64,000 nucleotides of DNA, from NCBI GenBank assembly GCA_001647635.1, contig CP014761.1, forward strand, positions 1,984,001 through 2,048,000, read 5' to 3'. The first letter of the stretch is position 1, and each line of letters begins with the position of its first letter. This document shows, piece after piece, positions 42,012-49,116 of this stretch. The notes under the pieces are model-generated. The model did not search any database. It saw only the letters and a list, made by a program, of their open reading frames with translations, and was not told the DNA's origin. Both the position numbers and the translations under genes were made by a program. This DNA is from Leifsonia xyli. GTDB taxonomy: Bacteria > Actinomycetota > Actinomycetes > Actinomycetales > Microbacteriaceae.

Positions 42012-42066
42012 GTGGAATACCGGAGGGAGCGCAGCGAGTGAGGATATGCCGCGAAAGCCCGGCACG
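42012..42066 (-). repeat. Dispersed repeat module, copy B
   Basis: This is an inverted copy of 37970-38025 with only a few differences in the core. It separates the IS110 element from the next gene. The stretch 42067-42789 contains no supported gene; its open frames have no ribosome sites and atypical composition. Confidence 0.8.
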
Positions 42067-42789
42067 GGAGAACCGGGAACGAGCTACGATCGGCCGGCGG
42101 AAAGACAAACAAAACAGGCAAGTCAGTGCCGCCGGAAGGCGGCTCCGCGAAGATCGCTCGGGCGCGCGCACGCAGACGGAGCAGACGGTCTCCGACGCCC
42201 TCGACCGTGGTATCTGCCACGAGACCGGCTGGGCCTGACACCGTCTATAAGCGCACCGCTACCGCCGGCCCCGGCCCGAAGCACCCCATGGCGACGGAAT
42301 CGGCAAGGGCTGCCACCCACCGCTGGTGTTGTTATTCGACCACGCCGCCTCGGGGAAGTATTGTGCGCTAGGTGGCTGACAAGGAGACCATGGTCCCTCA
42401 CGTCCCCTTGACTGAACGAGCCGATATTGACCAGCATCTCAACGGCCGCCCATTCCGGAAATGCGGCCGCCGCGATGAACCCCGTGCACTCGGCGGCAAC
42501 ACCTGCGCCGCCTCGTCATGAGGTCACTCTTCAGCTGGCGCTCCAGCCCAGGAGCGCGTCTGCCGGTCGAGCGAGTATCACACGCCCGCCGGGTAACGCG
42601 AGGAATCACTGCTCAGTTGGAGATCGACCACTCCCCCGGTCGAGGATCATCGGCTTCCCGGCGCAATCACCTCCCAGCAGGACTCATCGCGGCGCAGTTC
42701 GTGCTCGAGGCGCAGGCGGAGCGGAGACGCCGCCGGCCACGAGCGGCCCGTCTCCCGGAAGTCTGGCTGGTTCCGCGCATAGTTGAGGG

Positions 42790-43380
42790 ATGGACCACCT
42801 CGACGACTCCCCTGCGGCACCGCCGAGCCTGGTTCGAGTCGGCGGGCTCACCCGCGACAAACTGATTCGGACGCTGGGCGACCACGGCGTTGAGCTGAAC
42901 GCCCATGCCTCGACGTTGCTCGAGCACCCGATGTTCGAACGGCGCGAGCCGGAATCCGTTCACGTCGTCACGGTGACTCTCGACCAGATCGGGTTGCCAG
43001 ACGGCGGTACGTTGCCGGAGGTGTTCGAGGCGGCCGGCGAACGCGGCCTGGAGCTGTGCCCGCCAGACACCGCCCCGTACTTTCGGTTGGCATGGATGTC
43101 CCAGCCGAATGCACCAGATTCGGTCCTCTCCGCCGGACGGTCACCGGCCGGTGCTGTCAAGGTCGCGGCCGCACCGTTGAGGATCGAGGTCGAGTTTCCG
43201 AAAGGCTTCTACCTACGGGTCGTGGACCACCAGCGCTGGCTACGCGGATACCGGTGCGACGACGAGTACGCCTTCACTGCGGAGGACCGATTCGTCTTCC
43301 GCGCCGCGCCCAAACGGCACTCTCGGCCGATGGCGGAGTTGCGGCACAGACGCGGACAGTCGCCGATGAGTGCTATCTGA
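42790..43380 (+). CDS. Conserved hypothetical protein
   Basis: In this 196-residue protein the pattern VGGLTRDKLIRTLGDHGVELN, VTLDQIGLPDGGTLPEVFE, PYFRLAWM, then FPKGFYLRVVD and WLRGYRCDDEYAF is shared with a widespread uncharacterised bacterial family. No catalytic residues are evident. The function is unknown. It has normal GC bias and appears intact, and may mark re-entry into functional DNA after the island debris. Confidence 0.7.
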   Translation: MDHLDDSPAAPPSLVRVGGLTRDKLIRTLGDHGVELNAHASTLLEHPMFERREPESVHVVTVTLDQIGLPDGGTLPEVFEAAGERGLELCPPDTAPYFRLAWMSQPNAPDSVLSAGRSPAGAVKVAAAPLRIEVEFPKGFYLRVVDHQRWLRGYRCDDEYAFTAEDRFVFRAAPKRHSRPMAELRHRRGQSPMSAI

Positions 43381-43391
43381 GGGGTGTCCAG

Positions 43392-43484
43392 GTGCGGCCG
43401 TACGAACGAGTGGTCTACATCGTTCTGACGGTTGTCGCGATTTTAGTCGGGTTGAAAGTTGAAGGCGTCTGCGCATCCCTATAA
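43392..43484 (+). CDS. Possible 30-residue single-helix membrane peptide
   Basis: GTG at 43392 with GAGGGG 8-9 bp upstream encodes MRPYERVVYIVLTVVAILVG followed by LKVEGVCASL. There is one clear membrane helix after a basic start. It ends 3 bp before the operator at 43488. The call rests on ribosome site and composition alone. Confidence 0.4.
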   Translation: MRPYERVVYIVLTVVAILVGLKVEGVCASL

Positions 43485-43487
43485 CGC

Positions 43488-43501
43488 TTGCGGGATCGCA
43501 A
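43488..43501. promoter_or_regulatory. MarR-type operator TTGCG-N4-CGCAA, site 1
   Basis: TTGCGGGATCGCAA lies upstream of the cation antiporter gene (43620). It is flanked by extended symmetry, GCTTGC/GCAAGC. The same 14-bp design recurs at 45407, 47014 and 48298. Confidence 0.65.
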
Positions 43502-43619
43502 GCAATAAATGTACTCGCGCGGCGGGCTAGTGCAAGGACCTCCCGGACATCGCGATCAGCCGTAACGTTCACGACATGATGAGAGAGATGGGAATCGGCA
43601 TCGACTCAGGATCACCCGC

Positions 43620-44684
43620 GTGAACGCCTGGCCGATGTGGTTGCTAGTGCTGATATTCGTGGGCGCCGCAGCGGTGATATGGGTCGCTGGGATCCAACTC
43701 TCGCGCACCACAGACGTGCTCGACTCGCGCCTTCACATCGGAAGCGCCCTCGGCGGCCTGATCGTTCTCGCGGTGGCGACCAACCTCCCCGAAATCGCAA
43801 TCACGGTCAGCTCCGCGCTATCAGGCGACCTTTCCGTTGCGCTCGGCAACATCCTCGGCGGCATTGCGCTGCAGACCGTGGTCCTCGTGATCTTGGACGG
43901 CTTCGGCAAAAGAGGAAAGGGCGTCCGACCTCTCACTTACCGAGCAGCATCGCTCGTTCTGGTACTCGAGGCGGTGGTGGTTGTCGCGGTGCTGGCGATT
44001 GTGATGGCCGGCAGCCAGCTTCCGTCCCTGGTGTTCTTCCGTCTGACCCCCGACGTTATCCTGATCGCCGCGGTGTGGGTGATCGGGCTCCTGCTAGTCA
44101 AACGAGCGGGGCGAAATTTGCCTTGGGAGCAAAAGGGTAACGCGCCCGACGCCTCCCCGCACACGGCCGGGCACCGTCGCAGTAAGCCCGAGGCGCCTCA
44201 CCGAAACTGGAGCACCGGCCGGGTGTGGCTCGTGTTCGTGGTTTCGGCGCTTGCCACCCTCGCGGCCGGTGTCGCACTGGAGGTCAGCGGGGATGCCGCG
44301 TCGAAGCAGGTGGGGCTGTCGGGTGTCCTTTTCGGCGCCACTATCCTCGCGCTCGCGACCTCGCTCCCGGAGATCTCGACGGGCCTACAGGCAGTCAAGC
44401 AGGGCGACGACAACCTCGCGATGAGCGACATTTTCGGCGGAAACGCGTTCCTACCTGTTCTGTTCCTCGTCGCCACGGTGATCTCCGGGCGCGCTGTGCT
44501 GCCACACGCGAACGCCAGCGACATTTACCTGACCGCCCTGGCCGCACTGCTTACCCTCATCTACAGCGTTGGGCTCGTGTTCCGGCCCACGAAACGAATC
44601 CTCGGCATGGGCATCGACTCGGTGGCGGTATTGCTGGTCTATTTGCTCGGCATCGCAGGCCTCTTCACGGTCGCCACCAGTTGA
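43620..44684 (+). CDS. Calcium/sodium:proton antiporter family (CaCA, YrbG-like)
   Basis: This 354-residue membrane protein consists of two inverted repeats of five helices each. The alpha-motif occurs twice, as GGLIVLAVATNLPEIAITVSS (core ATNLPEIA) and GATILALATSLPEISTG, and the paired NILGG and DIFGGNAF segments follow. These glutamates bind the exchanged cation. A hydrophilic His/Lys-rich loop (about 180-200) joins the halves. It probably expels Ca2+ or Na+. The GTG start at 43620 has AGGA upstream. MarR operator site 1 lies 119 bp upstream. Confidence 0.85.
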   Translation: MNAWPMWLLVLIFVGAAAVIWVAGIQLSRTTDVLDSRLHIGSALGGLIVLAVATNLPEIAITVSSALSGDLSVALGNILGGIALQTVVLVILDGFGKRGKGVRPLTYRAASLVLVLEAVVVVAVLAIVMAGSQLPSLVFFRLTPDVILIAAVWVIGLLLVKRAGRNLPWEQKGNAPDASPHTAGHRRSKPEAPHRNWSTGRVWLVFVVSALATLAAGVALEVSGDAASKQVGLSGVLFGATILALATSLPEISTGLQAVKQGDDNLAMSDIFGGNAFLPVLFLVATVISGRAVLPHANASDIYLTALAALLTLIYSVGLVFRPTKRILGMGIDSVAVLLVYLLGIAGLFTVATS

Positions 44685-45110
44685 GAGAGCAGCACTAGCG
44701 AGCTCGGGAGGCGTGCGACGTGCCCGATCTCTCCTTCGCGGTCGTCGTCACACCGTAGGCCGTAATGGGTCATGGGAGTCGTTCGGCATTCCTGTAGGCG
44801 CCGTTGCCATACGCACACCTGTTGGCGCTCCTTTTCGGACCCATCGTGGAGGCCTTCCTGGTATTGCTGCCGGCCCGCCCCGCTACCAATGCGGTTTCGG
44901 TTGGACGCTCCGGCTTGTTACACCGCGCAGTTCATGGGCGTCCGACCGAACGATATCGGTCGGACTCTCTAACGATCGTTACCCACGTCGATGAGCCACG
45001 CCAGGAAAGTCTGATCCAGTGAGCTTGGACCAGGAATCGCACTTGGGACGCGACTAGACGCTTGGCACGGCCGGGCGAGCGACGGCCGCCCGGCCCCCCC
45101 CGATGTGCAC
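44685..45110. other. Gene remnant and palindromes, no intact gene
   Basis: GGGAGG at 44706 precedes a GTG that opens MPDLSFAVVVTP and then stops. Further on, one frame gives LALLFGPIVEAFLVLLP, so this may be a broken small membrane-protein gene. Two palindromes follow: TCCGACCG-N8-CGGTCGGA (44941-44964) and TAACGATCGTTA (44970-44981). Confidence 0.4.
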
Positions 45111-45389
45111 TTACTCGCGGTGCTCATGTTCCGCGCGAGGGTGCGTGCCGCGCTCGTGTGTCTCGTGCTCGGCCTTCGGGTAGTTGCCACTGCGAAGGTG
45201 CGAGCTGCGCACCAGGGGCTCTGAACCGTCCCGCTCTGAACCGACATAAGCTCCGACGATGTCCCCCTCGGGACCGGGATGCCCCTCCGACTCGGTGTAC
45301 TGCCCGTGCACATCGCGTGGTTCGGCAATCTCGGGCTCAGCCTGGGTATACCGGCCCTCGACCTGGTCACGCCCTTCTGCCTCGACCAT
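45111..45389 (-). CDS. Small acidic hydrophilic protein (92 aa)
   Basis: It starts MVEAEGRDQVEGRYTQAEPE and ends with His/Glu-rich HERGTHPRAEHEHRE. It is highly charged, with no hydrophobic core, and is likely disordered; the composition recalls stress hydrophilins. The strong GAGGAGG site fits the ATG at 45389 better than those at 45395 or 45398. It is divergent from marR with the operator at 45407-45420 between. Confidence 0.65.
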   Translation of the reverse strand: MVEAEGRDQVEGRYTQAEPEIAEPRDVHGQYTESEGHPGPEGDIVGAYVGSERDGSEPLVRSSHLRSGNYPKAEHETHERGTHPRAEHEHRE

Positions 45390-45406
45390 GACCATCACCT
45401 CCTCAA

Positions 45407-45420
45407 TTGCGATAGCGCAA
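45407..45420. promoter_or_regulatory. MarR-type operator TTGCG-N4-CGCAA, site 2
   Basis: TTGCGATAGCGCAA lies 18 bp from the acidic-protein start and upstream of marR. The palindrome extends one base each side (A/T). A near copy, TTGCTCGCTCGCAA, lies at 45491-45504, before the marR start. Confidence 0.7.
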
Positions 45421-45528
45421 TCATCCCACCGGCCAGCGAATCGCGGAAGATCGGTCGAGGTCGAAAAACAGGCTGCGGATCAAGCAAATGTTGCTCGCTC
45501 GCAAGCAATCCGCGATACAACTGAAAGT

Positions 45529-46023
45529 GTGGATGCTCGAAACGACTCGCGGCAGGGTGTGGATGCCGCACTCCTCGCGGCGGACGTGATGATGGGCGTT
45601 GCGGCGCGCTCCGTACTTGAGGTCGAGGACATCGTCACCTCTCCCCAGCTGCGTGTGCTTGTGACAATCGCCACCAGGGGCCCGCAGAACCTCGGTGAGA
45701 TCGCAGCGGAGCTCGGCGTCCACGCCTCTAATGCGACTCGCACCTGCGAGAAGCTCGTTGGCGCGGGCCTGATCGCCCGGTCAGAAGATCCCGCCGACCG
45801 ACGATTCGTCCAGTTATCGCTGACGCAGCAGGGTGAGGCGCTCGTCGACCGAGTAATCAGCCACCGGCGATCCGCCCTTGCTAATGTGCTCGCGGCGATG
45901 GAGCCCAACCAACGTGCAGCTGCGACCGATGCCTTCCGAGCGTTCGCCCAGGCGGCGGGTGAAGAGCACGGCGGTGATGGCCGGTTCACCCTGGTGCGCC
46001 CCCACGAATCGACGGATAGGTAG
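45529..46023 (+). CDS. MarR family transcriptional regulator
   Basis: This protein of about 164 residues has a dimer helix (VDAALLAADVMMGVAARSVL), HTH (NLGEIAAELGVHASNATRTC) and wing (DPADRRFVQLSLTQQG). The start is uncertain between GTG at 45529 and GTG at 45559. It lies among four exact copies of TTGCG-N4-CGCAA, two of which flank divergent promoters. The simplest reading is a local repressor of itself and the neighbouring units. The signal is unknown, and no conserved Cys is present in the core. Confidence 0.85.
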   Translation: MDARNDSRQGVDAALLAADVMMGVAARSVLEVEDIVTSPQLRVLVTIATRGPQNLGEIAAELGVHASNATRTCEKLVGAGLIARSEDPADRRFVQLSLTQQGEALVDRVISHRRSALANVLAAMEPNQRAAATDAFRAFAQAAGEEHGGDGRFTLVRPHESTDR

Positions 46024-46044
46024 CATCGCGTCGCCGCGACATCG

Positions 46045-46845
46045 CTAGGCCGCGCCGCACCGTGCACACGCGCCGGGAGTTTCCCGGCACCGTGCACACG
46101 CGCCGGGAGTTTCCCGCATCGCACCGCATTCGGGGCAGACGGATCCAAGCCAGCACGCCGCATCCCCACCCTCCGGCTCATCCACATGTGTCTGCCGGAC
46201 GGCCGCCGCGCGCAGTGCGGAGCCGCGAGCGCCGAGCGGCTCGCCGATCCCGAAGTAGTGGCGGAAGCTGTACACGATCGGCTGCCACGCCAGCGGGTCG
46301 ATATGATCGCCGTCGCGGACAATCCGTGGGTCGGCGTGCACCCGGAGGACCTCGGCCTCCGTGATCGCGTAATCGCCGGTCACGCCCGGCGTCACCCGCC
46401 GCACCTCTGCTTCCAGCTGCAGCAGGCACTCACTCACCCGCGGCGGGTCAACCAAGTCCGAAGGCTGAGGGGTCAATCCCGCAGCGGCGAACTTGTCAGA
46501 GCTATACGCATACCGGCTGGCCTTCGCCTCCGGCACATCGGCCCGTCCAGTCAGATCCGCGATCCGCTCGACAGCCGGCCACAGCGGCGGCGACGGAAAA
46601 TTGACCGTGAGCTGCGGGCGCTCACGAACGTTGGCGAGCGTGTGCCCATCGGTCTCGAGCCCGAGCGCGAGCATCCGGCCGAGCGCCCAGTACGAGGAGG
46701 CCGGCGCGAGATTCGCGCTGCCGTCCTCGTTGCGCGAGGCGAGCAGAAGCACCGGTGTGCCGACATAGAGGATCGCCGGGTGGACCACCCGGTGCACGCC
46801 GAACCCCCCGGCCGCACCCTCCCGTGCCGCATCAGTGTCGGCCAT
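46045..46845 (-). CDS. Flavin-reductase-like (FMN-binding split barrel) protein with C-terminal Cys repeats
   Basis: In this 266-residue protein the split-barrel domain has HPAILYVGTPVLLLASRNEDGS (core YVGTPVLLLASRNEDGS), ERPQLTVNFPSP and DYAITEAEVLRV. This fits flavin reductases or flavin-dependent oxidoreductases of the DIM6/NTAB type. The C-terminus adds CPEC followed by two identical RETPGACARC units, a likely zinc-binding tail. Those two units come from a 30-bp exact tandem duplication. It is divergent from aquaporin, with operator site 3 between. GGAGGGG precedes the ATG. Confidence 0.8.
   Translation of the reverse strand: MADTDAAREGAAGGFGVHRVVHPAILYVGTPVLLLASRNEDGSANLAPASSYWALGRMLALGLETDGHTLANVRERPQLTVNFPSPPLWPAVERIADLTGRADVPEAKASRYAYSSDKFAAAGLTPQPSDLVDPPRVSECLLQLEAEVRRVTPGVTGDYAITEAEVLRVHADPRIVRDGDHIDPLAWQPIVYSFRHYFGIGEPLGARGSALRAAAVRQTHVDEPEGGDAACWLGSVCPECGAMRETPGACARCRETPGACARCGAA
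46057..46116. repeat. 30-bp exact tandem duplication in the flavoprotein 3' end
   Basis: Two identical 30-bp units (46057-46086 and 46087-46116) each encode the ten residues RETPGACARC in frame. The duplication adds one CxxC pair and keeps the reading frame. Confidence 0.85.
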
Positions 46846-47013
46846 CTCGCGCCGACCCCTCCAGTGCAGCGAAGGCGTCAGCTGCCCCCGAGCGCGACAA
46901 CTTCCCAGCTGCCCCTCGAAGGACTGACCAGGTCTGCCCGTCCAAGCGACCCCGTCGACCTCCAGCACGCGTCACTGTCATCCCTTATCCTTTATCCATT
47001 GTCGGAGACTTCA

Positions 47014-47027
47014 TTGCGCAATCGCAA
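47014..47027. promoter_or_regulatory. MarR-type operator TTGCG-N4-CGCAA, site 3
   Basis: TTGCGCAATCGCAA lies 62 bp before the aquaporin ATG in the divergent flavoprotein/aquaporin space. A further TTGCG half-site follows at 47031-47035. Confidence 0.7.
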
Positions 47028-47088
47028 ACGTTGCGTAACACTTATCATATCGACGTGGTGACACGCCGCTTCCACTTGGAGGTGCGGA

Positions 47089-48069
47089 ATGTCCGATGAC
47101 ACGATCCCTGTCCTCGTCCGAGGCTGGGGGCTCAAACGCCGGAGCGGGCTGTGGGGCGAGTGCCTCGCGGAGTTCCTCGGAACCTTCGTCCTCATCGCGT
47201 TCGGCGACGGTGTCGTCGCGATGACCGTCGCCGCGCTCCCAGGATCCGGCCGCACCGAAGGTCCGACAACATTCTTCCTGAGCGCCGGCGACTGGCTGCT
47301 CATCACCTGGGGCTGGGCGATGGCGGTCGTGTTCGGCATCTACGTAGCCGGCGGCGTCAGCGGCGCCCACCTCAACCCGGCAGTGACTCTGGCGTTCGCG
47401 GTGCGGCGCCGCTTCGCTTGGGCGAAAGTGCTCCCGTACATGCTCTCGCAGGTGCTTGGAGCGTTCGTCGGCGCGGCACTGGTGCTCGGGGCGTACGCCG
47501 CGGCGATCGGCGCCTTCGACACGGCAAGCAAGGGCCCGAAGGTGAACGGACACACCCTCGCATCCTTCTCGATCTTCGCCACCTTCCCAGCGCCCTACTA
47601 CGACGGGAACATGTGGGGACCGCTGTTCGACCAGATCGTGGGGACGATGTTCCTCGTGCTCCTCGTGGTCGCAGCCATCGACCTGCGCAACACCGCCGTG
47701 CAATCAAACCTGGGACCGTTGATCATCGGCTTCGCGGTAGCCGCGATCGGCATGTCCTACGGCGCCAACGCGGGGTACGCGATCAACCCTGCCCGCGACC
47801 TCGGCCCGCGGCTCCTGGCCTGGATCGCAGGCTGGGGGAATCTTGCCGTTCCGGGCGACGGGCCATGGTTCAGCGGGTACATGTGGGTGCCCATCCTCGG
47901 GCCACTGATCGGTGGCGTGATCGGCGTCCTCGTCTACGACCTTTTCGTCGGCGACATCCTGCACGCCCGCCTACTGCGCGCCGGCCGACCCGCCCCCGAG
48001 GCGGCCGGACCTCCCTACCAGCCACCGGGACCAGACACCGAGGAACCCCAGGCGCGTCCCCCCGCCTGA
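47089..48069 (+). CDS. Aquaglyceroporin (MIP family, GlpF-like)
   Basis: This 326-residue protein has six helices. The two NPA boxes are at 96-98 (GAHLNPAVT) and 233-235 (GYAINPARD). The Asp after the second box (D238 region, NPARD) marks glyceroporins rather than water-only channels. It has a Pro-rich cytosolic C-terminal tail of about 30 residues. It facilitates glycerol or other small polyol diffusion and may help osmotic adjustment. GGAGG lies before the ATG at 47089. MarR operator site 3 lies upstream. Confidence 0.9.
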   Translation: MSDDTIPVLVRGWGLKRRSGLWGECLAEFLGTFVLIAFGDGVVAMTVAALPGSGRTEGPTTFFLSAGDWLLITWGWAMAVVFGIYVAGGVSGAHLNPAVTLAFAVRRRFAWAKVLPYMLSQVLGAFVGAALVLGAYAAAIGAFDTASKGPKVNGHTLASFSIFATFPAPYYDGNMWGPLFDQIVGTMFLVLLVVAAIDLRNTAVQSNLGPLIIGFAVAAIGMSYGANAGYAINPARDLGPRLLAWIAGWGNLAVPGDGPWFSGYMWVPILGPLIGGVIGVLVYDLFVGDILHARLLRAGRPAPEAAGPPYQPPGPDTEEPQARPPA

Positions 48070-48297
48070 GGCGCCGGTCGACGCTGACCGGCAGGACCCG
48101 ACAGGGAGGAGCAGTCCACGACTTCTCCCTGTTCGGCGTCCCTCGGCGAACGCGCTGGTCGTCAAACCAAACAGCGACACGGCGACGTCGCAGGCGAGGC
48201 CGACGCGGCCTCCATCCTCGGCAGTGCAAGCACCCCTCTCCCGTGACGCAAGCAGATGGTCCTTGTCACGGAAATCCGTGAGGAAACTCCAAAACGG

Positions 48298-48311
48298 TTG
48301 CGCACGCGCAA
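48298..48311. promoter_or_regulatory. MarR-type operator TTGCG-N4-CGCAA, site 4
   Basis: TTGCGCACGCGCAA lies 37 bp before the GTG of the SDR gene that opens the large oxidation operon. The rest of the 279-bp space after the aquaporin holds no gene that I can support. Confidence 0.7.
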
Positions 48312-48348
48312 ACAAGTGGTTCAGTGGGCAGCAGACGAGGAGGAATGT

Positions 48349-49116
48349 GTGGACCTGAAGAACATGAGCGTCGTGGTGACCGGGGGCAACAGTGGGATCG
48401 GGGCGGCCATCGTCCGCTGTCTGGCGTCGGCGGGAGCGGCGGTCGTCATCGACTATGTGGCGCGACCAGTCGACACCGCTGACCTCGTGAAGGACATCAC
48501 CGCACAGGGTGGGCGCGCCGTCGGCGTCGAAGCCGACGTGAGCACGGTCGCCGGGATCGACAAGCTGATCCAGACCGCCGTCGACGAGTTCGGCCGTCTG
48601 GACGCCTTCGTCAACAACGCCGGGATCGAGAACCGGCACGGCATCCTCGACGTCGATGAGAAGACGTTCGACGAGGTCATGGCCGTCAACCTCAAGAGCG
48701 CGGTGTTCGGCACTCAGCGGGCCGCCAAGCGCTTCATCGAGCAGGGCGGCGGAGGCGTCGTCGTCAACATCTCCTCCGTGCACGAGGACTGGCCCATGCC
48801 CGGCAACTTCACCTACTGCGTGTCGAAGGGCGGGATGCGGATGCTCACCCGGACCGCCGGCGTCGAACTCGGCCCCCACAAGATCCGGGTCGTGAACGTC
48901 GCGCCCGGCGCCGTGAACACGCCGATCAACGCCGACACCATGAAGGACGACGCGCTCCGGCAGAAACTGCAGAACAGCATCCCGCTGCGCGAGATCGCCG
49001 ATCCGTCCGAGATCGGGGGCGTAGTGGCGTTCGTCGTCTCGGACGCCGCCGCGTACATGACGGCGACCACGGTCTTCGTCGACGGCGGCATCATGCAGGG
49101 AAGTGTCGGGCTGTGA
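48349..49116 (+). CDS. SDR oxidoreductase (glucose 1-dehydrogenase-like)
   Basis: This 255-residue classical SDR has the cofactor motif TGGNSGIG, NNAG, catalytic Ser in NISSVHEDWPMPG and YCVSK. The PMPGNFTYCVSKGGMRMLT stretch is typical of glucose/ribitol dehydrogenase-type SDRs. The GTG at 48349 has GAGGAGG upstream; a longer frame to 48256 is not conserved. It is the first gene of a seven-gene coupled operon, and its stop overlaps the GH15 start. Confidence 0.87.
   Translation: MDLKNMSVVVTGGNSGIGAAIVRCLASAGAAVVIDYVARPVDTADLVKDITAQGGRAVGVEADVSTVAGIDKLIQTAVDEFGRLDAFVNNAGIENRHGILDVDEKTFDEVMAVNLKSAVFGTQRAAKRFIEQGGGGVVVNISSVHEDWPMPGNFTYCVSKGGMRMLTRTAGVELGPHKIRVVNVAPGAVNTPINADTMKDDALRQKLQNSIPLREIADPSEIGGVVAFVVSDAAAYMTATTVFVDGGIMQGSVGL

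Noticed and set aside
42427..42786. A possible coding frame after the repeat module
   Set aside because: It has no ribosome site, is low-complexity Ala/Ser/Pro/Arg-rich, and continues as competing frames without homology.
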